A stretch of 52,096 nt of DNA from Klebsormidium nitens (taxonomy: Eukaryota > Streptophyta > Klebsormidiophyceae > Klebsormidiales > Klebsormidiaceae): positions 14,809 through 66,904 of the forward strand of contig DF237466.1 in the NCBI GenBank assembly GCA_000708835.1. The letters run 5' to 3'. Below the pieces are notes generated by a model. That model worked only from the letters and a program-made list of their open reading frames with translations, did not search any database and had not been told where the DNA came from. Shown one piece after another: positions 31,577 to 43,348 of this stretch; the stretch's first letter is position 1, and every line of letters starts with the position of its first letter. The position numbers were made by a program, and so were the translations under genes.

Positions 31577-33498
31577 TTAGTAAACCGGTACCACGGTGGT
31601 TGCCTGCAGCTTGTCAAAGTTGTTCCACATGAATCGGCTCGGGGAGGTCGGGTCGAGCCCCATGAAGAACCCCCAAACCATGTTCGTCCACTCCTGCTTT
31701 GAGATATGGCCATCGCCGTCCGTGTCGATAGCCTCGAACGACAGCTTTGCATCCTCCTCCCAATTGCGCCCGGCCCCCTTGTGCATGTTGCAGAACTCCA
31801 CCCAAGAAACCTCTTCATCGCCGTCTTCGTCAAGAAGCTGCACGAAATCACTCCGGCAACTCTCGTGATTGTTTTAAGGGCCGATTGTGTCAAGATGAGC
31901 TCCCGGGGGACAGGTGGGGTTACTTTGGAGCTTAGGGTGGGTGCGGGTGCGGAGCGCGTAATCTTTTGGATTAGGATTCTTAGTTGAGGGGCCCGAGCTT
32001 ATGTATCTCGAAGCAATTTCCTGTTGATGCAACCTAGACTTGCCAGTATACACGAATCGGTCGAGGCATCGTGAAGAGTAACTCAAGAATTGGAGGAGAT
32101 CGGCATGGCACGTACTGCACCACCCGCAGATCTACATATTTCTTAGAGAATGAACAATGAGCGTTGGGGTTATGGGTAGCTCGGTAAAACTCGTTACCGA
32201 GCAACCCAACTTCGGGCAAAGAGTGGACGCCCATCGTGACCAGGATGAAGAATTGACAGCTATGTACAATGGTTCAGCGATTCCAGATTCAAGCCACAAC
32301 GTGCACTTGACGACTATTCGCCAGAAACCAATTGAACCACGCGGCGGACGTGTGAGCACGCTAATGCACACTTCACAAGAAGAGACGAGAGCGTCAAAAC
32401 AAGCGTGGGTCTTGGTCACTCAAAACTCTGGATTGACTTTGTCAAGGGTTAGCAGGCCTGACCCTGTTTCCAGTCCATCAAGGTCTGCTGACCAACTTTG
32501 AATTGCCAGAACTTCTACAAACTGAACAGATTAATAACATCAAGAGTCAATGGGACTCACGCCGAACCAGCGATTGCCGATCTTCTCGAGATACTCCGCG
32601 ATGCCCGAGGTGCCACACTTGTCCGCCATGTGCTGAATCATGTCCCTCTTGCTGAGGGGGATCCCCTTGAAGCCGTAGAAGGTCCACGCTTCGTCGTAGC
32701 CAATATTGAAGGAGGCCAGATCCGCCTCGGTCAGGGGCTTCTTGATCTGGGCTAGAGTGCTGCAGATGAAAGTAGACACCTGTCAGTCTCCTGATGAACC
32801 GAGGTTCCTAGATGAGATGGGCACTTTTGCAGGCCTTGTCTCTTTTGAGGGAAAGGAGGTTTGTTGGAGAAGCAGCACCTTGTGGGTCTGGCCTGTTTCC
32901 AAGCCGGAAGTATTGCCATAAGACAGGTCTGAGCCGAATACGTATACTAAGCGCTGCTTGAAAAATGGGCAGCGCGATCAACTTATCAATCATGTTGCGC
33001 TTTTTTATGAGTCAACTCTTTTGAAAGGATCGAGGAGAGCTCTGGGCTAGGGAGAGAGTGCTGCAAAACGAGGGGCACCTTCGTATGTTGGCCTTTCCGA
33101 ACAGGCTACTATTTACCTGGTCTCTGATACTTTCCTGAGGTTTTCAACACGGATTGGATTGTAGTCCTGCGTTTTACTACTGTGAAGGTGTCGCTCTAAA
33201 CTGCCGTGACGGGGGGCGGTACGGGGAGAAAGCTCTTCAAATTTCTCTTGGGCCGTCCATTGTAACGACCACATTTCTGAACGCGGGTAAAATGCTGTTA
33301 TCAAAACCACCCAAGCCTAGAAGAAGCGGCGGGTAAAACTTACAGCACAAGCGAGCGGTCCTTGTCATCCTGCGCGAGGAAGCCATTCTTGTCGACGTCG
33401 AGAAAGTCGAAGAAGTAGGAGATCTTCTTCTTCCAAAAGTCGTTGGCCAGGTACTCGCTTGCCGTGTACGTGGGCGGCGGTGTTACCATGGGACCCAT
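31577..33498 (-). CDS. EF-hand calcium-binding protein, sarcoplasmic calcium-binding protein/calexcitin-like
   Basis: Three exons, 33498-33344, 32759-32561 and 31837-31577 (TAA), joined in phases 2 and 0, give 204 aa. The start at 33498 has an in-frame TGA nine bases upstream; a second ATG is at 33489. Three canonical loops are visible: DVDKNGFLAQDD, DEDGDEEVSWVE and DTDGDGHISKQE. A degenerate fourth may lie in exon 2 around FNIGYDEAWTFYGFKGIPLS. The large aromatic-rich helices (DFWKKKISYFFDFLD; EWTNMVWGFFMGLD) and the order of hands resemble invertebrate and protist sarcoplasmic calcium-binding proteins rather than calmodulin or CBL. There is no signal peptide, so a cytosolic calcium buffer or sensor is inferred. 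The GLDP turn and C-terminal FDKLQATTVVPVY are intact. Confidence 0.82.
31898..31985. repeat. GGTGGGGTTA-type dispersed repeat fragment
   Basis: Located in an intron of the EF-hand gene. It shares a CCCGGG(G/A)GAC(A/G)GGTGGGGTTA core, a following TTAGGGTGGG block and a GGATTAGGATT or GGGTTAGGGTT block with the minus strand of 35290-35385. It is probably a small, diverged non-autonomous element. Confidence 0.5.
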
Positions 33499-36400
33499 AT
33501 CCCTTCACGGTTGCGTGTGTGACGTCACTGTGACCTGGTGGAGTCTGCAAAAGCAACGGGCGAACCAGGTGTCAATGGTTGGGGCTATCTTTCTAGGCTA
33601 CATGTGTGACACCACAACTTCAGGGGGGACTTTGCCCGCAAGAGGGAGACCTTGCAGCAGAAACCAGCCCGGCTGTCCACTGTGCGACTTCTGCACGTTT
33701 TCGACTATCTTTTCCCGAGCCAGCTGCTGGTAAGATCGAGATTGACATTCAGCCTAGCTGTCATGCACTTGTGGAGTGAAGCTCCGCTACGTGGTGATTG
33801 CGCCCCTGATCGAGATGGAAGTCAGTCAGGATTAGCAGATGCCCTGTCACAACCAGATGGATTGCGTTTAGACAACACCGGATTTTAAGTTATGATTCAA
33901 GGGCATTACTCCTCTTAGCTCGTGAAAATGAGTGAGCTGGTGATCTTGCAGACTTTAGACTCAAGTTAGACTATCAAACTCAATTTAATTACTCAAGATG
34001 GCCAAATGCTTCCATGCTTCCAAATGGAAGCCTACAACTAGTCAAGATTCATTGATCCGTTAGAAAAGCTCAGAACCATTGATTGTGTGCACAGATGGAT
34101 GCTTCACAGATGCTTCACAGATGTGATGCGCCTCAGTTGTTGAAACTTCAGTGATCAGTATAGGTGCCCATTGGCCCGCCCCAGAAACACCAGCCAGTCT
34201 GAACAATGAGGCCAAGGCCAAACCAGCTTGGCTTCATCAACGAACAGACACTTGTAGGTGAGTGAGAACCCAGGAACCGTCAGATTCAACCTGCGATGAA
34301 CGATGGTAACCAAATAAAGGACTCCGCGCGGCCAGTCCAAATAAGATGGCTTTTTTCAAAGGTCTTATCTGCAAAGCTGTATATGAAATTAGGGGGAATG
34401 TAAAAGTCAAGCCGCCGGGACTAGACAATTACCTGAGACGCAAAAGAAGATCCTCTGAGAAGCCGCCAAAACTCAGACCACCGCGACCTACTGATCAACC
34501 AGCTGCCCAGATCGACCAGGTACTCAAATGTTCGAAGCAGCTGGCGTCTCCAGTGCAAGTGCCGGTTGAAGGTCAAAGAAAGGGTCAGCGCGCAGGAGAC
34601 TTACTTGCAGTGCTTAACTTGTCAAGCACTGAAGATGCGCGAGCGTTGCAGTGAAAGATTGCGAACACCAAAGTCTGTACACGGATTTCAGCGAATGGGC
34701 GAAGCTGCGAGCTTCCGCAGCAACTGGACAGTGGAAGGAAAAGAGGGCCCTGACTCTGATCTGAGGTGGCGACTCAAAGGAATTCTTGATCTGCAGCTGG
34801 CCGCTGGAGCGTCAAAGAAGACCAACGCATACGTATATGACATCTGCCAGTACTGGTGTTTGCCCTTTGCCAGTACGGTACTGTGTATACTGGTGTTTGA
34901 TCGACTTGGTTCGAGCGCTGCAATGATTGCAGTGGCCTGAACATGAAACTGGGGTACCAGTACAGCCCTGAGCCAAGGCTGCTACCTACCGCCCCCTACG
35001 GCGAACCCAACAATCATTAATGTGTCGTCAGACTCACAATGATCCAGATCCACTGCGCCAGTAGGTAAGTACTAAGTACTATTATAACCGGCCAGAATCC
35101 GATTCTACTAAATTTTAATCACTGGGACCGGGTGGGGTTATTTAGGGGGTTAAGCACGGCTGTGAGCAGTAATTTTGTTGGTTTGAGATTTCTGTGTTTA
35201 ATTTCCTTTAACAACTCACAAGGCTTAATACCGACGCAAAATACTCTTAATTGTACAAAACTCCCAAATTCTTCGAGCTACCTGGGTACTTAAACCAAAA
35301 CCCTAACCCAAATATTCATGCACGAGCCCCGCACGGCCAAAACCCACCCTAACAGCCCAACTAACCCCACCCGTCTCCCGGGCGCCTCTAGCTAGATTGA
35401 GATGGGAGTTATCCGTAGCAAGTGCCCGGTTGGGCAGAAATCCTCTGTTTTCCGAGGCCCGACCTGCCCATATCAAATTTGTTGGTCAATGTTGCAACTT
35501 GCAAGCGATAAAAGAGTCAGATCTTGCATCAGGCGGCCCGTCATTTTGCTCCTTCAAATACAGCCCAATCTGTGGAATCGCCGCCCCAGTTTCCTAGAGC
35601 AGGTTGTACTTTCCACTGATTTTAAGCTGCTCAATTCGCATGGCATACAAAACCTTTTTCTTCAATGGGCAAAATCCTCTGAACCGGATCGACAATCAAT
35701 AAGGGTACCGGAGTTGTGACGTCCCTGCATATGGTCTCATGGCTGGGGCCCACGAAGCGGCCCTTTGCTCCCACCCTATCCCGGTATTCCGTTGATTCAT
35801 AGCGAGATGGCCCGGTGTCTCCCATTTTTGCGTAACGCCACAACATCCTGTCGACTGACTATACGAACACACTGTTTTGCAGTTTGTAACACTGTCATGT
35901 GCTGCGTATGGTTGCATTACGGGTCGTTTGAAGGCGCTAATCTTCCACTCTGCAGCCTACCGTACGTGTGTTTATGAGGCATTTTGAGGCGTCCACTCAT
36001 TTGATTAATATCTGTTCGTATTGAAGGAGACCTCACACTTGGACACAACAGGTCGTCTGCATGAGCGGTCCCCCAGGCCCGCTCCATGAGCGCGCCATGT
36101 GATCTGAGCACTGTTGAGATGCATCGAGAGGCCCGCCCTGTATACGTGGAATCAACGGGACGACGCGACTTCTGGCAGGCTCGTTTGCCATCTCCATCAT
36201 GGTGCGCGGCACCGTCCAAGAAAAAGTTGATTGTGTTTCACTTCGTCTATCTTGTGATCATCAGTGGGCGGGCTGACAGGAAGTTCGCATCATCAGAACG
36301 TGTAGCTTGCAATCGACCCGTGTGATAAAAGCTGGCTGTGAATGTTGGAGTTTTCCACAGTGTCTGGCATGAGGTGGGGTATCAAAAGCGGAACCATGCA

Positions 36401-36850
36401 CTGAGGCCGCATTGCAATATCGTATGTTTTTGAGCCCTACCTGCAAAATCTACCATACAGTCTTTGGCTGACTCAACTAGTCAATCGACAAAGCACGCAA
36501 CAACACGACACTGCGACGCCTAGACCCTTCAGGACTCGTATAGATCTTACCAGGTCTTTGCTGTATCCGGATTGTTGCATAGCTGTCGACTCTAAATACC
36601 ACTGGTCCTATGCGAAGCGGAACGTAAGGGTGATTAGGGCCCTCTAGCTACATCTGTCCAGCCAACCGTATGATACAGTGAACTTTATATGACAAATCAG
36701 GCGGCATCCGGACTGACTCATCCAACGGTATATTGCCATTTCAGTCAACGATCCTCCGCAGTGCACAGTTCCGTCTCTATTTAAGTGCTATCAGTCAGCG
36801 GCTATTGTATTATATAAAGTACCGGTAATAGACTTCCAACTTGGATCACC
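33499..36850. other. 3.35-kb intergenic region
   Basis: Region upstream of the EF-hand gene and downstream of the exostosin gene. ORFs here, such as 34346-34654 (+), show no family signature, no splice-phase logic and no neighbour support. It holds short local duplications (GATGCTTCACA near 34098-34125; CCAGTAC/TACTGGTGTTTG near 34848-34900) and a candidate small element at 35100-35395. The 5' promoter of the EF-hand gene should lie just above 33498. Confidence 0.5.
35100..35395. repeat. Candidate small inverted-repeat element
   Basis: A plus-strand ACCGGGTGGGGTTATTTAGG near 35126-35145 faces a minus-strand GACGGGTGGGGTTAGTTGGG near 35362-35381, with AT-rich DNA between. The minus-strand end matches the fragment at 31898-31985. 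The pairing is imperfect and target-site duplications are not evident, so a MITE-like origin is only suggested. Confidence 0.4.
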
Positions 36851-39800
36851 TTACGAGGGAGTCTCAAGCGCCCTTTCCACGCGCCGAAGCGCCTCCGCCA
36901 GCGCAACCTCGTAGGCGCTCCCCACTCCCAGAGGGTTTCGAGGTTTCGAGTCGGCGCTTTCGAGCGCCGCGGCCGCGCTTCGCGCCTGTGCGCGCGCTCT
37001 CTCGTGGTCTTCGTAGCTGATCGACGGCAACATGCTCGCAATGACATCCCTCTTCCGCTGCAGTTCGTCCTCCGGGATCCGCCGCAGCTCCTCGATGATG
37101 TCAACCCCGCCTTGCATGACGTCATTCTCCGGGATGAAGACGGAGTAGCTGCTCTCGTCTTGCGGGAGGAAGGACGTGTACTCGTCGTAAGCGGACGCCC
37201 GGTGGAAGAGCACTGGGATGCACCCGGCCTGCCAACAAACACGTTTGGATCAGTCTCATTCTAAAGCGACCTTGCCAGGAAGCTTTGATGACGACCTCGG
37301 GGGAAAACAAACATCACAACGGAGCGGTTAAACGAGCAAGAACAGGAAAATTAAAACAGAAGATGCAGTCGCAACGAATAAATAGAGCCGTTAGCCCATC
37401 AAATGTAAAGCGACGATGGCGCTGTACTTGAGGAGAAATGGATGGCGATGACCTGGTGGAAGAAACTATGAGGGGAGTAGACGCGAACATGCCAGCCAGA
37501 AGGCTTTGAACTTGATTCACAAGCCAGGCCCAACTTCTAAAGGCAACTTTCGACACAAGGAACCTCGGAAGAGCTGTAAGAAAAGCCTCGTTGCCGAGGG
37601 GTCCATTTCGCCTTAGCCTTACAGGTCTGAATGCTGCAAGTCTGACGACACCGGCGTTATTCTCATGAGCCGAAAACGGTTTGCCGATTCTACTGCACAT
37701 TCAGACAAATCTGGCCGCTTGACCCGAGTCCGATCTGAGCCTCGAACGCGAAAGGTTTGGCCACAGCGCAGAACTTGGACCCTGCGATGACCTGGATGCC
37801 ACTCATCGAAAGTCATACGTTTTGCAGCTCGAGAACAGTTCTGCGGCCGGATCGATTGGGATTCGGGTCAGGCGGCCAGTTTGACCGAACCTTCAGTGTC
37901 AGGGATCTGACCTGCAGCGAGTCGAAGAGGCTCCGCCGGGTCGGGCTGTCCCCGCTCGGCTGCAGGCAGAACTTCGCCCTCTAAGTGCGGAAAACGGAAA
38001 GCGGCGGAACCGGAAAGCAAGTCTCTTACCTGCAGCGAGTCGAAGAGGCTCCGCCGGGTGGGGCTGTCCCCGCTGGGCTGCAGGCAAGACTCCGCCCCTC
38101 GACTGGATCCTTAGGAGGCGGAAAACGGAAAGCGGCGGAAGCGGAAAGCGGCGGAACCGGAAAGCGATTCCCTCACCTGCAGCGAGTCGAAGAGGCTCCG
38201 CCGGGTGGGGCTGTCCCCGCTGGGCTGCAGGCAGAACTTCGCCGCGAGCTGGGCTTCGAGGACTTTCGTGCACGGGCACTCCATGCCGCACTCGACCAGA
38301 TGGCAGTCCCCCGGGTGAAGCTCGCACTGCTCGGCGATTTTCGCCCGCAGGTTGCGGCCCCAATGGAGGCCCTCCCGGTTCAACTGCCCGGCGAAACTCG
38401 CCAGGTTTGTTCGGTTGGATGATTGGATGAGTTGTTGGTGGGCGGTGATGTCCTCCGGGCTGCCGGGGTGGAAGCAGGTTGGGTAGGGGATGCTGACCTG
38501 AGAGAGGGGAGGGCATCTCGTCAGAAAGCGGGGGAAAGTGCATTTGGAAAGATGCCACCGAAGCGAGCTCAGCCTCATCTGTTGGGTTCCAAGTGCAGTT
38601 TTTGTAAGACATCCTACTGCAGGTTACCTCTGGGTAGGATGACGGTAGGGATTGCGAATCGAACAAATCTCCTGTTCAGGAGTAAGAAGCAATCTCACGA
38701 CTCTCAAACAGGTCGAGCGAAGCTTCTCGAGTAAAACATACCCGTCGGATTGCAGGGGTGCTTTGGCGTTGGGTACCGAGGTTTGCAGGACCGCTGCTGA
38801 GGCGCTAAGAAGTGACCAACAGCTAAACAGGTTTCGCAGAGCACATCACGTGGAACTTAACTCTTCTCGACACTTCGAATGCCAAAGCACTAAAGTAGCC
38901 AGTATGCATGACCGTGTGAATAAGCAGACTCGACCAGGTTTGCAATCACGTTACCTGGCGCTCCGGTCCCGTAAAGACGCTCGATTCAATGCCCATGATG
39001 ACGAAGTTCTTGGTGTGCTTCGTCTTGAGAAGGCCGTTGGTGCAACACGTGTCGTCTTGCAAGCCGTCGAAGTTCACGTGGCCCATCGTCGTGATGTGAT
39101 CTCGGCCCTTATTCCTGAAAGCGACATGAAACGGCTGTCAAGTTAACGGAAGCGCGCAACGGCATCTGCGGGCCAAGCAAATCAACCTGCTCCCGGCGGC
39201 AAAATTTTGAGGTCTCAGGTACGCTAAAAAAACTAAGGCCCCGTCATAGAAGGATGTCCACTTAAAAGAATACCGGCGCGTTCAAAGTACCGGTAACAAT
39301 GTTCATCAACTTGCGTTATCTGTGTCAATCAGGACTGTCGTCCAGTCCTCTTATCCGTCCAAATATTCAGATTCAGGCAGAGCTTTTTGCAGCGCAGATC
39401 GTACCCTTACACGAACACTCTCCTGCGGCAATATGCAATTTCAGATTCGACCCGAAGGTCTACTTCAAAATTCTCATGCAGCGAAAGAGTTAAAAAAAAC
39501 GGGACCTCCAAGTCTTAAAGCTTACCTCCGGAGATACGGCAGCTTATTCAGGTGGGCGCCCAGTAGCCGCCCCACCAAACCAAGCGGCGAATACTCGGGA
39601 CACGTGGCGCGATCACAGTGGAGCGTCCGATTGTGATGCAGCATGCCGGTGTAAATGGGCACGTAGAACGCGGCCGCTTCGTTGCCGTCCAGAGTGCGGC
39701 AGGGGTACGAGTCGCGCATGTACTGCAAAAGTGGGTGCGGAAATCACGTGTTGACGAAAGGTCAGAGAAGAAAGAACCCATCGGCATGAAGGAGTGGTCG

Positions 39801-42268
39801 GTTGAAAGCGCACTCAAGCTTTTCTGTCACGCCAATAACGGGAATCGAAGGTTAGATAACAAGGAGCTCGAAGGTAAACTGAATCATTGTCTTTCGAACC
39901 TATCCGGGACAACCAGCTAGCCGAGAAACGACACCATTCTTGGCAAGCTGCGAGGCAAGAGCCTGCCGTTCTGAAGCCGCTGACGGCGAAGTTGGAAGCA
40001 CGTTCTCATAGCTCTCTTCGTTCTCGAGAAGAAGCTTTTCTGTTTCGACACAGATTGCATTGGCGCGTCGAAGATCGTCAAAATTGTCAGTCGCAAGACT
40101 TCTTGATCGGAGACGCCAACAGATCCTTGCAGAGATTCGGCGACTCCGTCTGCGTTTGAGTCAGGGCCCCCAAGAGCCCATGAGTTCTGGGGCTGCCGCC
40201 CCCCTTCTCATTGGCAGTCTAAAACGACGGACTCTTTCCTCTAGACTGATAAAATTGAACTTCTCGTTCACGAGTCAGGAACATGCGTCGACCTAAATGC
40301 TGAAACGAGCCGGAGCTACAAAAAGCAGAGGTTTGGAGAGAAAGCAATGCCCGGCAAACCGTGCTCTGAGTTGAGGACGCACACAATTCTCTTCTTTTCA
40401 CTTCCGCTCAGTCGAAAATTCTCAGATCCACTCTGTTCTCACCTGGTGAAACATGACCTCCAGCGCAAATTGCCCCGTATCCGCCCAGCTATTCACGGGG
40501 CTCCCCATCTCTTCCAAAAGCGCAACTTCGCTTCCAGTTAGGCGAGGCCCGATCCCTCCCAGCTCTGGCGCGTACACGGTGCACGCATTGCGGGGGTGTT
40601 GCGACCAGAAGCTGCTGCCGGCGCAAGACAGCGAGAGGACGTCCGTGTGGAACTCTGACGGCAAATCGTACACGTAGACGAGCTCATCCGAACGGCAACT
40701 AGGGTCGGGCCTGCAAAAGCAGACAATATCTTCAGGGTCCGGAGGAATCAGAGGTTAATGTTTTTGAGAGTGCTATTTGGGGTTAGATGGCAGACCCGAC
40801 CCTAGTATAGAGAGGCTGTCTAAATAGAAGTAGGCCGGAAGGTTGCCAGGTGCACAATGAGTCCGGAGGACAATGCGGAAAGTTCAGAATATCGCTACAT
40901 AGAGCAAGGGAGGTCTGTAAAGCTTGATACAATCGAATGTGATTGGATGAAAGTCACACGAGCTGAATCTCACGGGGCCTGCAGCTATACATATTGGGGT
41001 TTGTGAGCGGGAATGATGTAAGAGTGAGAGTGGCTGCTCTTTGATACAGATAGTTGACCCTTTTGATCCAGGTCAATTCGTAGTCCCTTGGCCTGCATAC
41101 TGCACGTCAACCCTTTACCAATCAACCCTCGACTTGTGAAGCAACTGTCATGTCTAAAAGGGACATTGAGAAGTCAGTCAAAGGGTCTTGAGCGGCTAAG
41201 CACATGCGTAAACATTGGACGGCTACTTTCGCAGCAGATGAGCTTAGAGACTCAATCACGACTTGTGGCCAGTTTAAGGAGCTTGTTAGACAAAGTGCCG
41301 CAAGGAACTTTCTTGGCCTGGTTTTATACAACCAGACCTCAATCTCAACAGGCAATTAGCCTTTTAGCACCACGACTCGGTTCAGATCCTGAACAACAAG
41401 CTGAGGCCTCCACCACAGAACTTTCCCTGCTCTGAGTAAATCCTCCTCACCTTACTGGTTGTGCCCCTCCCTCAGAAAGCTCCGCAGAACTTGCCGCTCC
41501 CAATCCCCCCACAGCCTCTCTCTTCGGCCCCTCCTCCTTCCCTACCTCCCCCGTTCCTTCCTCACTCCGTCTCTCGTCCCGGATCTCTGGGGCTTTCTCG
41601 TCCTCTGAGCCCAACACATCCCCAAGCTTGTTCTGCAACTCCTCCTGAAGAACTCCATCACCCGCTGCCCCTTCCCCATTCTTGTCGTCCAGGCTCCCTG
41701 CGCCTTCCGAGGCACTGCCCGCTTCCGAACAGCCCGGAGCGTCCGTGTCCCCCCCGTTCGCACAAGCCTGCTGTGTCTCAGCTTCTACAGTCTCAGGAGT
41801 TCCCCTTTCGGCAACCCCTCTCGTTCCTTCCTCAGAGGGGACCACCTGTGTCTCAACTCTAGTTTCATTATGCAATGCATGCGAACCCCCGCTATTGTTA
41901 CCCCCGTGCTCTGTGACTTCTGCCCCACCCAACTCGATATCCAAAGCATGCGTTTCGTTCACCGGCGTCTCTGAGCTTTGATTGCGGTCCGCCTCTGCTT
42001 CTCCCAGGAGAGCATCGTCAGAGCTCCCCCCATAAGGCGTCTTATTTGCTAGCTTCTGACGCTTGTGCACTGCAAATGCTAGCTCCCTTGGCTGCTGTAC
42101 CCGGTTGGTGCTGCGGCAGATCAGGGCCGTGCCATTGACACCGAGGAAGCCTCCGTTAAAACAACCCCATAAAGGGGGGAGGGACACGAGCATAGCGGTG
42201 CACAAGAGAAGAGTGACTGGGAGCTGCCAGCAAGGCAGTATTCGCCGGATGAGCTTGGAAGCTCTCAT
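36851..42268 (-). CDS. Exostosin-like (GT47-type) glycosyltransferase, type II membrane protein
   Basis: Six exons: 42268-41451, 40710-40443, 39722-39526, 39114-38955, 38497-38177 and 37228-36851 (TAA). Phases match throughout, giving 713 aa. Residues about 1-35 form a short basic tail and one hydrophobic anchor (LPVTLLLCTAMLVSLPPLW), as expected for Golgi type II enzymes. An acidic, Ser/Gly/Glu-rich stem with NxS/T sites follows to about residue 270. The catalytic part starts at VYVYDLPSEFHTDVL and includes DSYPCRTLDGNEAAAFYVPI, GRDHITTMGHVN, FVIMGIESSVF, PYPTCFHP, FCLQPSGDSPTRRSLFDSLQ and AGCIPVLFHRASAYDEY. These match the plant exostosin/GT47 fold that makes wall or proteoglycan sugars. 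The acceptor is unknown. The end of exon 5 is present in three tandem copies. Confidence 0.87.
37912..38246 (-). repeat. Three tandem copies of the 3' edge and donor of exostosin exon 5
   Basis: About 70 nt encoding FCLQPSGDSPTRRSLFDSLQ plus the exon-intron junction occur at 38177-38246 (used exon, donor GTGAGG), 38030-38099 (GTAAGA) and 37912-37981 (GTCAGA), offset by 147 and 118 bp. The purine-rich spacers (GCGGAAAACGGAAAGCGGCGG) are repeated too. Inside each copy CTGCAG precedes a 48-nt stretch of 16 in-frame codons (PSGDSPTRRSLFDSLQ). Each extra copy could therefore act as a cassette exon as well as an alternative donor. Confidence 0.88.
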
Positions 42269-43348
42269 GTTTTCAATTGTTTTCAGGGTTCAGATCAATT
42301 GCTGGAAGCTCAAGGCTGGTTGAATGCTGCAGATAAAAAGGTCACTCAGATCAGCTGCAGCTTAGATGACTTGAGACCTGTGGAATGAATCTGTGAGGAG
42401 CCCTCCTTATTAAAGGACATGGGGCAGTGGCATCGCTCGTGTGCATATATAATGATCCAGCTTTGTTTTTGAGCTTTGATGATTTGAGCAATTGTTGGGA
42501 GTCTTTGCAGTAGTAAGTGGTCTATTGCTGGGACGTCAAGCTCCACAGCAAGAGTACTCAGCAATCAATTCGTTGGCGACATCAGTCTGGGCGCCCGCTG
42601 CTGTGAGTGAGACCGAAACAAAGTCAGGGGTCCAGGCCTGCCTGCTGGCTGCTTCAATCACCAGAAGCTTGCAGCATTCCGGAGAAGCAATGGGCCCTTC
42701 TGCTCTGCGACCTAAATCACTCCGTGCTGTTTGACCCAAGCAACTGGCTCAGCTTGGTTCGTAGCCTAGGAGGATTTTGTATCCTTGCAAGTTACTATGC
42801 GACGAGCTCTCATCCCTTTCGCAAGACGCCATGGGCAGCGTCTACAAGGCACCTTGATGCGGCAGTGCGCCCTTTCCATCACATCACGGCCTGTCCTCCA
42901 AAGCAGTCAGAGTCGGTCCGGGTCAGAGTACTCGCGGGACATCGGGACGCCCGTCAAAATTCAGATCAAAACGTCATGAATCATGATGCATATTCGGGCG
43001 CCGCAACGGCTAGCTAGCCCGTTGACTGCTCAGAAGCTGCCACTTGGCACTTTGCGACGCTACGCCGGCACGCAATCATGTAACCCAGGTGATCACCCAA
43101 GACTCCAGTACGTACCGCAGTACTACCCATACCACGATGGTCCCTGTGTTCCGCCTGAACGATCCAGACCGGACTCCTTCCGGGAATGAGCCGGGCTCTG
43201 GGAGCGGAACGGAATGCTCAGCCAGCTTTTCTGAAAATTCATCTTGAACCTTGCTGCAATTGCAAAGAGAAGCTGATCAAGAGAAGTGCAGCTCTGGCAT
43301 GGCTTATTTTATTGTCCACGAGGAGAATCGCAGCTCAACATTGAGCAG
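42269..43348. promoter_or_regulatory. Divergent spacer between exostosin and MurG genes
   Basis: Contains both promoters and probably the true first exon of MurG. A short ORF at 42797-42979 looks like an organelle-targeting presequence and is listed separately. No other exon is claimed. Confidence 0.45.
42797..42979 (+). CDS. Short ORF resembling an organelle-targeting presequence
   Basis: This 60-codon ORF begins MRRALIPFARRHGQRLQGTL and continues MRQCALSITSRPVLQSS. It is Arg/Ser-rich, with no acidic residue in about the first 43 positions, as in mitochondrial or plastid presequences. It ends at TGA 42977-42979. No phase-0 donor that would join it cleanly to the MurG exon at 43550 is visible. 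It could be an unrecognised first exon, a decayed gene start or chance. Confidence 0.3.
   Translation: MRRALIPFARRHGQRLQGTLMRQCALSITSRPVLQSSQSRSGSEYSRDIGTPVKIQIKTS

Noticed and set aside
34346-34654. 102-codon plus-strand ORF (MAFFKGLICKAVYEIRGN)
   Set aside because: No recognisable domain, base composition like the surrounding spacer, and overlapping ORFs in other frames.
35295-35315. Telomere-like AAACCAAAACCCTAACCC
   Set aside because: Only about one unit of the plant-type repeat; too short to call an interstitial telomere. Mentioned only as context for the nearby repeat.
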